In this document: in pieces, positions 56,250 to 64,000 of the stretch
Numbering within the stretch: position 1 is the first letter of the stretch
Layout of the letters: each line of letters starts with the position of its first letter
Source of the DNA: Paenibacillus turpanensis
GTDB taxonomy: Bacteria; Bacillota; Bacilli; Paenibacillales; YIM-B00363
Direction: 5' to 3'
Assembly: GCF_011421635.1 (NCBI RefSeq)
Contig: NZ_WTLI01000002.1
Span: forward strand, 186,347 to 250,346
Length of the DNA stretch: 64,000 nt
Notes under the pieces: model-generated
Told to the model about the DNA's origin: nothing
The model's database searches: none
What the model saw: the letters and a program-made list of their open reading frames with translations, nothing else
Program-made: the position numbers and the translations under genes

Positions 56250-56433
56250 ATACAAGCAATTTGTATTATTCCCTTTCCGACGGGCTATTCGGGAGTCATC
56301 TATACCAATTTGTTGTATTGTTTGAGCGACGACAACAGGTCCTGCCATAAATGCATCGTATGTATACAAGTGGTTTGTATTGTTTCCCCGTTGACGCACT
56401 ATACGAGGCTAATCAATACAAATTACTTGTATT
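56250..56433. repeat. Array of four 17-bp inverted repeats ATACAA-N5-TTGTAT
   Basis: Each copy is ATACAA, 5 nt, TTGTAT: starts at 56250, 56302 (one change, ATACCA), 56364 and 56416. Spacing is 52, 62 and 52 nt, and the units at 56250 and 56364 are also alike outside the palindrome (about 32 of 52 positions). It lies in a 657-nt gap between the converging mnmA and rarA genes; no other gene or motif is seen there apart from the hairpins listed. No function is known to me. Confidence 0.85.
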
Positions 56434-56596
56434 AGTAGTTCACCGGGCTTGGGGGTTCAACGAAGATACGATAAGACTTTCAGCTTCAGTTAATAGAGGC
56501 CCGCAAAAAACGAATTACTAGTTTATTTGGGCGCTCGCTTTATTGTTTTGATTAATGCAAAGTGTTTCAAAACGCTTAGAATGTGAAACTAGCAAG

Positions 56597-56622
56597 GGGC
56601 GAATCCGTCAAGGATTTCGCCC
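56597..56622 (+). terminator. Hairpin before rarA end
   Basis: GGGCGAATCC and GGATTTCGCCC pair with one bulged base around GTCAA, followed by TCTTTGTT on the plus strand. It is a possible terminator for transcripts coming from mnmA. The rest of the gap to 56757 shows no feature. Confidence 0.5.
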
Positions 56623-56757
56623 TCTTTGTTCGACAATATATGCCTCGTGCTTTTTCACGAAATTTCTACATGAACCGCCGCCAATGAGGGAGCAAGCGCG
56701 GTGACAAGGAAGCTGAGTAAGGTTGAGCCGCTGCGAAATCGAAGCGTCCTTGATGTA

Positions 56758-58083
56758 TCAATCTGCGGACGTGCCTGAGCCTTTTCTCCGCCGAAGCTGA
56801 TTTAGCTTAATTTTATCCTCCATGCCTTGGTCTGTCGCTTCGTAAAAAACCGCGCGTTTGATTGCGTCAGGGAGGTATTGCTGCTCCACGTAATGGCCGG
56901 GGTAGTCATGCGGATATTTATAGCCGACATGCCCGAGCTGCTTGGAGCCGCTGTAATGGCCGTCGCGCAAATGAAGCGGCACCTCAGCCGCCCCAAGCCG
57001 TTCAAACGCCGCATACACTTTGCCCATGGCATCGCCGATGGCGTTGGACTTCGGGCTTTCGACAGCAAAGAGGATGGCCTGCGCGATATTGTACCGGGCT
57101 TCCGGCCAGCCGATTTTGTGGTAAGCGTCCATCGCCGTGACCGCCTGCACCATCGCCTGCGGATTGGCAAGCCCGATATCCTCGCTGCAGGCGACAATGA
57201 GCCTACGAAGGAAGGTCATCGGGTCCATGCCGAGCTTTTCGACCGCGTACAAAAACCAAAACAGCGCCGCATCGCTGGAGCCCCGCACGCTTTTGTGAAA
57301 CGCGGAAAGCACGTCGTACTGCGTCGACTTATCCGCCTTGCGCGAAGGCTCACGAATCGCTTCTTCTGCAACATCCACCGTAATGCGAATCGTGCCGTCC
57401 AGCTCCGGATTCGTCGTCATCGCGCATAGCTCCAGCGCATTTAAGGCGCGCCGGATGTCCCCGCCGGCCATTTGGGCCAAGTGCGCCAGCGCCTCCTCCT
57501 CCGCCTCAACTCTCATAAAGGCGATCCCCTTATCCTTGTCCTCGAGCGCCCTGCGCAGGGCAAGCAGCGAGTGCTCCGCGGTGAGAGGCTTCAGCTGAAA
57601 CAGCGTCGAACGGGACAGCAGCGCGCCGTTAACGTGATGGAACGGATTTTCTGTCGTCGCACCGATGAAGATAATGATGCCCTGCTCCACGGCCGGCAGC
57701 AGTGCGTCCTGACGGGACGAATTAAAGCGATGCACCTCGTCCAGGAACAGAATCGTTTTTGTACCGTATAACGCCTGTCTGTCCTTCGCTTGATCAATGA
57801 CGTCGCGCACATCCTTAACGGACGCTTCTACCGCGTTTAAGCGTACAAATTCTCCATTCGTCCGATTCGAAATAATATGTGCAAGCGTTGTTTTGCCGCA
57901 GCCCGGAGGGCCGTACAGTAAAATCGAGCTGACCCGGTCCGCTTCGATCGCTCTGCGCAGCAGCTTGCCCGGACCGACAATATGCTCTTGTCCAATGTAT
58001 TGTTCGATCGTCTCCGGACGCATCCGATCCGCCAACAGCTTCAACGAATTTCGCTCCGAAGACGAGTAAGTGAATAAATCCAT
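56758..58083 (-). CDS. rarA: Replication-associated recombination protein A
   Basis: AAA ATPase of 441 aa (MgsA/YrvN) that acts at stalled replication forks. N-terminal LADRMRPETIEQYIGQEH, Walker A YGPPGCGKTT, Walker B FLDEVHRF, sensor GATTENP, then the MgsA C-terminal domain with FHKSVRGSSDAALFW and HLRDGHYSGSKQLGHVGYKYPHD. Lies between cymR/mnmA and tcdA as in B. subtilis. Normal length. Confidence 0.96.
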   Translation of the reverse strand: MDLFTYSSSERNSLKLLADRMRPETIEQYIGQEHIVGPGKLLRRAIEADRVSSILLYGPPGCGKTTLAHIISNRTNGEFVRLNAVEASVKDVRDVIDQAKDRQALYGTKTILFLDEVHRFNSSRQDALLPAVEQGIIIFIGATTENPFHHVNGALLSRSTLFQLKPLTAEHSLLALRRALEDKDKGIAFMRVEAEEEALAHLAQMAGGDIRRALNALELCAMTTNPELDGTIRITVDVAEEAIREPSRKADKSTQYDVLSAFHKSVRGSSDAALFWFLYAVEKLGMDPMTFLRRLIVACSEDIGLANPQAMVQAVTAMDAYHKIGWPEARYNIAQAILFAVESPKSNAIGDAMGKVYAAFERLGAAEVPLHLRDGHYSGSKQLGHVGYKYPHDYPGHYVEQQYLPDAIKRAVFYEATDQGMEDKIKLNQLRRRKGSGTSAD

Positions 58084-58182
58084 GGTTTATGTCCACACCT
58101 TCTAAAATGCTTTTCTCTCCACCATGATACCACCGCGAACAAACGTTTGTCACCCAATGCAGCAGCTGCGCCTTACCACAAC

Positions 58183-58207
58183 AAAGGCCGATCGCAGCGG
58201 ATCGGCC
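58183..58207 (-). terminator. Terminator after the spore lipoprotein gene
   Basis: 8-bp stem GGCCGATC/GATCGGCC, 6-nt loop, TTTGTTG on the minus strand, 10 nt after the stop codon. Confidence 0.75.
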
Positions 58208-58216
58208 TCATTCACT

Positions 58217-58918
58217 TTATTCCGTTGTGTCGTTCACTATTGTGTCGTTCGCTGTTGCGTCGTTCGGGAACAAACTGCTGGCCATATCTCTGATCCGGTG
58301 AACAAATCCGTCAACAGGCTTTCCGCCATCGATAAAACGGATATAATCTCTCGTCATTTGGGAGAATCGAGGGTTCGTTGTGACATAAACATTTTTAACA
58401 GACGTTTCTAACGCCCGAATTTCTTGATCAATTTGCTGCTCCAGCTTTGAAGGAACTGCATTGCCTCCCCCAATAAGCGAAACCGCCGCATACGCATCGC
58501 CATTAATCACGATAACATTTGCGCGCTTTACCCCCGGCAGCTGCACGATTCTTGCCGAGGAACGGTCGGATACGATTACTTCGGACTGGTTCTCATTTCC
58601 TGCCCCCGTAGCGTCATCCCCCATCGTGCCGCCTTCCAACCTTCCATTGCCTGCTCTGTTGCCGACGCCAAGGTTAGCTGCACCATTATCCCTGTTGCCA
58701 TCCAGCTTTTCGGCGTTAATCGCTCCCCTTTGATCACCGATACCGATGTCCACCACGCCGTCATTCATCCGGTCCTGCTGCTCGATTCCGATATTCTGTG
58801 CGTCGTAGACATTTTGGCGGACGTTGTTCTCGCCCTGATCCCGAGCGCCGCAGCCGGCAGCGGACAGCATTCCTGCCACGAGAATCGAAGCAGCGGCCAA
58901 GCTCCACATTTTACGCAT
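58217..58918 (-). CDS. YhcN/YlaJ-type sporulation lipoprotein
   Basis: Lipoprotein of 233 aa: signal peptide with lipobox LSAAGC and Cys23, a Gly/Asn/Asp-rich linker (about residues 25-110) and the YhcN/YlaJ domain with IVQLPGVKRANVIVINGDAYAAVSL and YVTTNPRFSQM. These proteins are made in the forespore and lie in the inner spore membrane. The C-terminus has a threefold 5-residue repeat (NDATA NDTIV NDTTE) from a 15-nt tandem repeat. Located next to rarA; no link in function is evident. Confidence 0.87.
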   Translation of the reverse strand: MRKMWSLAAASILVAGMLSAAGCGARDQGENNVRQNVYDAQNIGIEQQDRMNDGVVDIGIGDQRGAINAEKLDGNRDNGAANLGVGNRAGNGRLEGGTMGDDATGAGNENQSEVIVSDRSSARIVQLPGVKRANVIVINGDAYAAVSLIGGGNAVPSKLEQQIDQEIRALETSVKNVYVTTNPRFSQMTRDYIRFIDGGKPVDGFVHRIRDMASSLFPNDATANDTIVNDTTE

Positions 58919-58974
58919 GCATCTACACTCCTTTTCCTATCGATCAGGAGTAGTATGCAGTGCAGCCATGGATT

Positions 58975-59859
58975 TCATTCGTCCGAACTGTTCACGGCAA
59001 AGAGTTTGATCCACGCTTTCATAGGTTCGCTCATTCTCTCTTTCTCCCGATACACCATTTGGGTATAGAACCGGAGATCCGGATGAACAAGCGGGACGGC
59101 CTTCAACGTTCCTGCATCGACCTCGGCTTTTGCCGCAATTTCGGGGACCAGTGCGATCCCGAGCCCCTCCTTGACACATGCTTTAATCGCTTCCAGGCTT
59201 CCCAGCTCACAGGCTACGTCAAACCTGACATTGTGTCGTCGAAGCAGATGGGTGAACATCGCCCGATAGGTGCAGCCTTCCTCTGTGAAAATGATGCGCT
59301 CCCCCTGCAGTTCATCAATCTGTACGGATGTTTTTTCAGCAAAAGGATGATGATGTTGAGCAATCAGGACAAGCGGTTCCTCGCGAATCGGTACTACGGA
59401 CAGCTCCGCATCGGTAAACAACGTATCCAAAATAATGCCGACATCCAGCTCACCGTCGCGGACCTTTTTGATAATGTCCGATTCATTATGCGGATGAAGC
59501 ACCACCCACGCTTTCGGCTCTTCCGATCGGAATTTTCTTAAGTACGGCGGTAGAAAAAAAGCAGCCAATGTCTCAATCGTCCCGACCGCCAATTCAACCG
59601 GATAATCCTTGGAAACTGCCGTCTTGGATTCTTTATAAAGCTCCAGCAGCTGGCGGGCATACCGGCAAAGCTCTTCCCCGGCCGGTGTGAGTGTAATGCC
59701 GCGTCCGCTGCGTTCAAATAGCGTTGTACCATACTCCTCTTCGAGCTTCTGAATATGAGCGGTCACGCTTGATTGTGCATAACCGAGCGATTCCGCCGCC
59801 TTCGTATAGCTTCCCCGCTTCGCCGATTCGAGAAGCGTTTGAAATAAAGATAAGTCCAT
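58975..59859 (-). CDS. LysR-family transcriptional regulator
   Basis: Regulator of 294 aa. The N-terminal winged helix begins MDLSLFQTLLESAKRGSYTKAAESL and has AQSSVTAHIQKLEEEYGTTLFERSGRGITLTPAG broken by the recognition helix; the effector domain has VGTIETLAAFFLPPYLRKF and GLGIALVPEIAAKAEV. ATG at 59859 follows AGGAGGATATATTT; the frame to 59904 overlaps the intergenic region. Divergent from the DinB/YfiT gene, which it may control. Confidence 0.92.
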   Translation of the reverse strand: MDLSLFQTLLESAKRGSYTKAAESLGYAQSSVTAHIQKLEEEYGTTLFERSGRGITLTPAGEELCRYARQLLELYKESKTAVSKDYPVELAVGTIETLAAFFLPPYLRKFRSEEPKAWVVLHPHNESDIIKKVRDGELDVGIILDTLFTDAELSVVPIREEPLVLIAQHHHPFAEKTSVQIDELQGERIIFTEEGCTYRAMFTHLLRRHNVRFDVACELGSLEAIKACVKEGLGIALVPEIAAKAEVDAGTLKAVPLVHPDLRFYTQMVYREKERMSEPMKAWIKLFAVNSSDE

Positions 59860-59929
59860 AAATATATCCTCCTGCGTAGGCCGAATAGGACGTACATTTT
59901 CCAATATCGCTGTAACTCATCAGGTTTTC

Positions 59930-59944
59930 CGATGGATCTCATCG
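59930..59944. promoter_or_regulatory. Inverted repeat between LysR and DinB-like genes
   Basis: CGATG-GATCT-CATCG, a perfect 5+5 inverted repeat in the 160-nt divergent region. It is a candidate LysR-type binding site but does not match the T-N11-A core cleanly. Confidence 0.3.
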
Positions 59945-60019
59945 ATAACTATCACTAACCGTGAACAATGAAACCATGATACAGTAAGTTCAACATTACG
60001 AAAAGGGGGAATTTACTAA

Positions 60020-60586
60020 ATGGAAAATGGATATTTTGAACATGCGGAAGTTGAAATAGAGGAGCGATACCGTTATCCGATTGGGCGTTTTCAAACGGTG
60101 GGAGAAATTAGCGCAGCGCTGTTAGAGCAATGGATTGACGAAATCGAGCAGCTGCCCGCCAAGCTCGCTGCCGCTGTCGAAGGATTATCCGCCGCGCAGC
60201 TCGAAACACCCTACCGACCTGGAGGCTGGACCGCCAGCCAAGTTGTGCATCATATCGCGGACAGCCATATGAATAGCATCATTCGTTTTAAGTTGGCGCT
60301 GACAGAGCAAACACCAACGATCAAACCCTACGAGGAAGCATCATGGGCATTGCTTAGCGACAGTATAGGGGCTGCTTCGGTGGACATATCTATCAAGCTG
60401 ATCTCAGCGCTTCATGCCCGCTGGGGCATACTGCTTCGCTCGATGAGTGAGAAGCAATGGGAGCGTGCCTTTCACCATCCGGACAGCGGCTTGATTCCGC
60501 TACGCATGAATGCGGGGATTTACGCTTGGCACGGCAAGCATCATACGGCGCATATTACCGAATTGCGGAGAAGAATGGGCTGGTAA
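60020..60586 (+). CDS. DinB/YfiT-family bacillithiol transferase-like protein
   Basis: Metal-dependent four-helix protein of 188 aa. The YfiT pattern is clear: RYPIGRFQ near the N-terminus, YRPGGWTASQVVHHIADSHMN with a metal His, RFKLALTEQTPTIKPY, and the C-terminal WHGKHHTAHITELRRR with two more metal His. Members conjugate or hydrolyse substrates with bacillithiol. ATG follows AAAAGGGGG. Transcribed divergently from the LysR gene, so probably regulated by it. Confidence 0.92.
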   Translation: MENGYFEHAEVEIEERYRYPIGRFQTVGEISAALLEQWIDEIEQLPAKLAAAVEGLSAAQLETPYRPGGWTASQVVHHIADSHMNSIIRFKLALTEQTPTIKPYEEASWALLSDSIGAASVDISIKLISALHARWGILLRSMSEKQWERAFHHPDSGLIPLRMNAGIYAWHGKHHTAHITELRRRMGW

Positions 60587-60601
60587 GCTGAATATGCCAA
60601 A

Positions 60602-60656
60602 AAAATAGATCGCCGGACACTCGCCCCTGAACAGGACAAGTGCAGCGATCTATTTT
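60602..60656. terminator. Bidirectional terminator
   Basis: 12-bp stem AAAATAGATCGC/GCGATCTATTTT with a 31-nt loop that can itself pair in part (CACT/AGTG); T tracts on both strands. Between the converging DinB-like and tcdA genes. Confidence 0.7.
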
Positions 60657-60754
60657 ACTAGAGGAACAAACGGGAGTATTCACCGTAAGCCTTCCTCCGG
60701 GTTTCCTTCCCCTTTGTTCCACTAGCTTTTCCTTTCAATCCTGCCGCGTCCAGC

Positions 60755-61531
60755 TCAGCCCTGACGGCCCTTCACTTCCATCTGGACATTTCCCTTCGCC
60801 AGCAGCTCACGCACAGCGACACTAGTCATAATAAGGCCGGCGACCGACGGCACGAACGCATTGCTTGCAGGAGGCTGCTGCGCTTTGCGGATTTCCGGCG
60901 CATTCTCCGGAACAATCTTCTGCGTAACATCCAACCGAGGCTTGGTCGGTTCCTCTGTGGAAAACACAACCTTTACGCCCTTCTTTATGCCGTCCTTACG
61001 CAGCTTCGTCCGGATGACTTTCGCGATCGGGTCCATATGCGTTTTGGAAATATCAGCAACCTGGAACTTGGTCGGGTCCATTTTGTTCGCGGCGCCCATA
61101 CTGGAGATGATCGGAATTTTCCGCTGTAAGCACTGCTTGATCAGATGAATCTTATACGTAATCGTATCCGAGCAATCCAGCACATAATCCAGCGGATACT
61201 CAAACAGCTTTTCGTACGTTTCCTCTGTATAGAACATGCGCAGTGCGATCGCATCACACTCCGGATTAATGAGCGCGATCCGTTCCTTCATCAGCTCCGC
61301 CTTCGGCTGTCCAACGGTAGTGAGCAGCGCATGAATTTGCCGGTTCACATTCGTAATATCGACAACATCCTTGTCGATCATGATAATCCGGCCGACGCCG
61401 CTGCGCGCAAGCGCCTCGGCGGCAAACGAGCCGACGCCGCCGATGCCGAGCACGGCTACCGTGCTGCGCTTCATAACTTCCAAGCCTTCTACGCCGAAGG
61501 CAAGCTCATTGCGAGAAAATTGATGCAGCAT
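60755..61531 (-). CDS. tcdA: tRNA threonylcarbamoyladenosine dehydratase
   Basis: E1-like ThiF-fold enzyme (258 aa, YrvM) that cyclises t6A in tRNA with ATP. The nucleotide motif VLGIGGVGSFAAEALARSGVG, KDVVDITNVNRQIHAL with the Arg finger, DYVLDCSDTITYKIHLI, SSMGAANKMDP and FVPSVAGLIMTSVAVREL are present. Starts 24 nt after aspS on the same strand, as in B. subtilis. ATG follows AAGGGGTGA. Confidence 0.95.
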   Translation of the reverse strand: MLHQFSRNELAFGVEGLEVMKRSTVAVLGIGGVGSFAAEALARSGVGRIIMIDKDVVDITNVNRQIHALLTTVGQPKAELMKERIALINPECDAIALRMFYTEETYEKLFEYPLDYVLDCSDTITYKIHLIKQCLQRKIPIISSMGAANKMDPTKFQVADISKTHMDPIAKVIRTKLRKDGIKKGVKVVFSTEEPTKPRLDVTQKIVPENAPEIRKAQQPPASNAFVPSVAGLIMTSVAVRELLAKGNVQMEVKGRQG

Positions 61532-61555
61532 TACGGGCGTTCACCCCTTACCAGC

Positions 61556-63343
61556 TTAAGATTTTGCTGTCGGCGCAGCCTGCTTAAGCGCCACCTTGAT
61601 GGAAATTTGCTCAAGCTGCTTGTCCTCAAGCGCAGACGGCGCATTTGCCATCAAATCGGTCGCGCTTGCCGTTTTCGGGAAGGCAATCGTCTCCCGAAGG
61701 TTCGTACGGCCGGTGAGCAGCATCACCAAACGGTCGAAGCCAAACGCGATTCCCCCATGCGGCGGGGTACCGTAGTCAAACGCATCCAGCAGGAAGCCGA
61801 ATTTATCATGCGCTTCTTCCGGCGATAAGCCAAGTGCGGCGAACATCTTTTCCTGCACATCACGGCGGAATATACGCATCGAGCCGCCGCCTACTTCGTA
61901 CCCGTTCAGCACAAGGTCATATGCCTGCGCACGGATTTTCAGCGGGTCGGAATCGAAGAAATGAAGATCTTCGTCATGCGGACGCGTGAATGGGTGATGC
62001 TCTGCAGTATAACGCTTTTCTTCCTCGTCGTAGCTGAGCAGCGGGAAGTCTACAACCCATGCAAAGCGGAACTCGCTGTCATTGATCAATCCCAGCTCGC
62101 GGCCGATCTTCAACCGGAGGTTGCCAAGCACATCGGCGACGACTTTTTTCTTATCGGCAGAGAACAGAAGGACGTCCCCTTCCTCTGCATTCAAGCGCTC
62201 GCGAAGCGCTGCGATCTCTTCCTCGCTGAAAAACTTTACGATTGGCCCTTTCCACTCGCCGTCCTTCACCACAATATAAGCTAACCCTTTGCCGCCGTAA
62301 CGCGCTGCAAACGGAGTCAAATCGTCCAGTTCCTTACGGCTCCAATGCGCGCAGCCTTTCGCATTCAACGCCTTCACTTCGCCGCCGTTTTGTACGATCT
62401 GCGCAAATACCTTCACGCCCGAGTTCACGACGAGATCGGATACATCCTGCAGCTCTAAACCAAAACGCAGGTCCGGCTTGTCCGAACCGTATTTGCCCAT
62501 CGCTTCGGAGTACGGAAGACGCTGGAACGGAGTCGGCACGTCTACGCCAACCGTTTCCTTAAACAGCTTCGCAATCAGCTCCTCCATCATCGTAAGCAGC
62601 TGGTCCTGAGACAAGAACGACGTCTCGATGTCGACCTGCGTAAACTCCGGCTGACGGTCAGCACGAAGGTCCTCGTCACGGAAGCAGCGGGCGATTTGGT
62701 AATAACGCTCCAGACCTCCGACCATCAGCAGCTGCTTAAAGAGCTGAGGCGATTGCGGCAGGGAGAAAAACTCGCCCGGATGAACGCGGCTCGGTACATA
62801 ATACTCGCGTGCGCCTTCCGGCGTGCTCTTCGTCAAAATCGGAGTTTCTACCTCAACAAAACCGCTGTTATCCAAGTAATCGCGGAAAATCTTGGCCGCC
62901 TTGGAGCGGAGCATGAGGGTGCGCTGCATTTCCGGACGGCGCAGGTCCAAATAACGATATTTCAGACGGATGGATTCATCAACGTCGATGCCATCTTCGA
63001 TAAAGAACGGAGGCGTTTTGGCGCTGTTGAAAATTTCAATTTCGCTAACGCGAACTTCAATATCACCTGTTTCAAGGTTGCTATTAACTGTCTCCGGGTC
63101 GCGTTCTACGACTTTCCCTTTGACCGCAATGACGAATTCATTGCGCAGCTTATCCCCGATTTGCAGTGCATCTCCGGAAAATGCCGGACTGAACACGATC
63201 TGCACAATTCCGCTGCGGTCACGGAGATCAATGAACAACACTCCGCCCAAATCGCGGCGGCGCTGCACCCAACCGTTCAGAACGACCTCTTGGCCGACAT
63301 GCTCTTTGCGAAGAACCCCGCAATGATGAGATCTTAATAGCAT
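61556..63343 (-). CDS. aspS: Aspartyl-tRNA synthetase
   Basis: Class II synthetase of 595 aa, bacterial type with GAD insert. OB-fold anticodon domain ([21 protein letters not shown]), class II motifs in [43 protein letters not shown], and [18 protein letters not shown] at 63343 behind TAGGAGGAGTAAGT; the frame extends to 63439 but this start gives the standard N-terminus [17 protein letters not shown]. Lies downstream of hisS. Confidence 0.97.
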   Translation of the reverse strand: MLLRSHHCGVLRKEHVGQEVVLNGWVQRRRDLGGVLFIDLRDRSGIVQIVFSPAFSGDALQIGDKLRNEFVIAVKGKVVERDPETVNSNLETGDIEVRVSEIEIFNSAKTPPFFIEDGIDVDESIRLKYRYLDLRRPEMQRTLMLRSKAAKIFRDYLDNSGFVEVETPILTKSTPEGAREYYVPSRVHPGEFFSLPQSPQLFKQLLMVGGLERYYQIARCFRDEDLRADRQPEFTQVDIETSFLSQDQLLTMMEELIAKLFKETVGVDVPTPFQRLPYSEAMGKYGSDKPDLRFGLELQDVSDLVVNSGVKVFAQIVQNGGEVKALNAKGCAHWSRKELDDLTPFAARYGGKGLAYIVVKDGEWKGPIVKFFSEEEIAALRERLNAEEGDVLLFSADKKKVVADVLGNLRLKIGRELGLINDSEFRFAWVVDFPLLSYDEEEKRYTAEHHPFTRPHDEDLHFFDSDPLKIRAQAYDLVLNGYEVGGGSMRIFRRDVQEKMFAALGLSPEEAHDKFGFLLDAFDYGTPPHGGIAFGFDRLVMLLTGRTNLRETIAFPKTASATDLMANAPSALEDKQLEQISIKVALKQAAPTAKS

Positions 63344-63466
63344 ACTTACTCCTCCTAGACTTCTCTTTATAGTTTTTATATGAATATCGTTTTTCATACA
63401 CGGAGACTGGCAGTTATCGACCGTCGAAATTCCAATCATTCCTATACAGTCGACGAAGCCTTCGTC

Positions 63467-64000
63467 CTATCCCTGTTTGCACAACCGTGCAGCCGTTTCC
63501 GCCGCTTCTGCGAGCGGAATGCTTTGCTGAGAACCGTCCGCCATGTTCTTTAAAATGATCTCGCCCTTGGCCAGCTCATCCTCACCAAGGATCGCCACGA
63601 AACGAGAGCGGAAGCGGTCCGCAGACTTCATCTGCGCCTTCATTTTGCGCTCCTGGTAGTCCTTATCCGCCGCAAGCCCCTGCTCACGAAGACGATATAA
63701 TAACGAAGCTGCTTCCTGCTCCGCCGCTTCACCCAATGCGATTACGTACACGTCAAGCTGCTGACGATCCGGAATGTCCACCTTCTGGTGCTCGAGAATA
63801 AGCACAAGACGCTCCATTCCTAAGCCAAAGCCGACGCCCGGCTGGTCCTGACCGCCGATGTCGCCAACGAGGCCGTTGTAGCGTCCACCGCCGCCGATTG
63901 TATCGATCGCGCCGATCCCCTCGGCCTTAAACTCAAACGCCGTATGGGTGTAATAATCCAAGCCGCGTACCAGCTTCGGATTTACATGATAGGGAATGCC
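63467..64000 (-). CDS. hisS: Histidyl-tRNA synthetase (partial, C-terminal part)
   Basis: Last 177 codons and stop of hisS; the start lies beyond the right edge. Visible are KLVRGLDYYTHTAFEF, the histidine-A/B motif region, GGGGRYNGLVGDIGG, class II motif 3 GVGFGLGMERLVLIL, and the anticodon-binding domain with DVYVIALGEAAEQEA and AILGEDELAKGEIILKNM. The order hisS-aspS-tcdA is that of B. subtilis. Any T-box upstream of hisS would be outside the window. Confidence 0.96.
   Translation of the reverse strand, partial: GIPYHVNPKLVRGLDYYTHTAFEFKAEGIGAIDTIGGGGRYNGLVGDIGGQDQPGVGFGLGMERLVLILEHQKVDIPDRQQLDVYVIALGEAAEQEAASLLYRLREQGLAADKDYQERKMKAQMKSADRFRSRFVAILGEDELAKGEIILKNMADGSQQSIPLAEAAETAARLCKQG

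Noticed and set aside
56250-56433. CRISPR array
   Set aside because: Only four short palindromes, unequal spacing, and similar rather than unique spacers; no cas genes.
56101-60754. 6S RNA (bsrA), which I recall near aspS/yrvM in B. subtilis
   Set aside because: The aspS-tcdA gap is only 24 nt here and no long hairpin with a central bubble was evident in the nearby gaps.
60640-60825. Plus-strand 61-aa open frame after the DinB-like gene
   Set aside because: It starts inside a terminator stem and overlaps the end of tcdA; no ribosome site.

Overview
The window looks like chromosomal DNA of a spore-forming, low-to-medium GC Firmicute of the order Bacillales, most likely Paenibacillus or a close relative. 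The evidence is the conserved block alaS-ireB-ruvX-yrzB-mltG-trhP1/P2 and hisS-aspS-tcdA-rarA-cymR-iscS-mnmA, the Bacillus-type puc purine genes with a PucR regulator, AraR with araD/B/A, a CotF-like coat protein, a YhcN/YlaJ-type spore lipoprotein, DUF421/DUF4363 proteins, strong AGGAGG ribosome binding sites with frequent TTG/GTG starts, and a T-box. I saw no rRNA, tRNA, insertion sequence, prophage or CRISPR array.

Layout. (1) 1-19.7 kb, all minus strand: a purine/ureide degradation region. It has xanthine dehydrogenase subunits (pucE partial, pucD, pucC), a long operon (creatininase-family hydrolase, ABC ATPase, FAD-linked oxidase, ABC permease, CodA-like amidohydrolase, OHCU decarboxylase, uricase, HIU hydrolase, allantoate amidohydrolase, ureidoglycine-glyoxylate aminotransferase, gamma-glutamyltransferase-like hydrolase, half-size CHR transporter), and pucR-pucA-pucB. 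A 17-bp palindrome, consensus TGTTARMTAWWTTWACA, lies in front of each of these three transcription units and is a candidate PucR operator. No classical allantoinase is visible. (2) 19.8-25.6 kb: a TRAP transporter (dctQ-dctM-dctP) followed by a YesM/YesN-type two-component system, with CcpA-type cre sequences before dctQ, dctP and the kinase gene. (3) 25.7-31.0 kb, plus strand: araR, then araD-araB-araA, with AraR-type boxes at both promoters. (4) 31-44 kb: two chemoreceptors, a DUF421/CotF-like/DUF4363/DUF421 cluster, an M29 aminopeptidase, a truncated haemoglobin with an overlapping membrane protein gene, a polysaccharide deacetylase and a class B penicillin-binding protein. (5) 43.8-64 kb: the conserved Bacillales tRNA/translation/cell-wall block from trhP2 to hisS (cut by the right edge). 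mnmA is divergent from cymR-iscS, and a 657-bp gap behind mnmA carries an array of four related inverted repeats.

How it fits together. Region 1 can take hypoxanthine/xanthine to urate, 5-hydroxyisourate, OHCU, allantoin, allantoate, ureidoglycine and then oxalurate plus glycine. The GGT-like enzyme next to the aminotransferase suggests continuation through oxamate to oxalate. The most novel material is the set of accessory genes in this cluster (creatininase, CodA-like protein lacking a metal-ligand histidine, FAD oxidase, ABC transporter without binding protein, lone CHR half-transporter), the shared palindrome, and the repeat array near 56.3 kb. Named family matches rest on remembered protein families and motifs, not on a database search.
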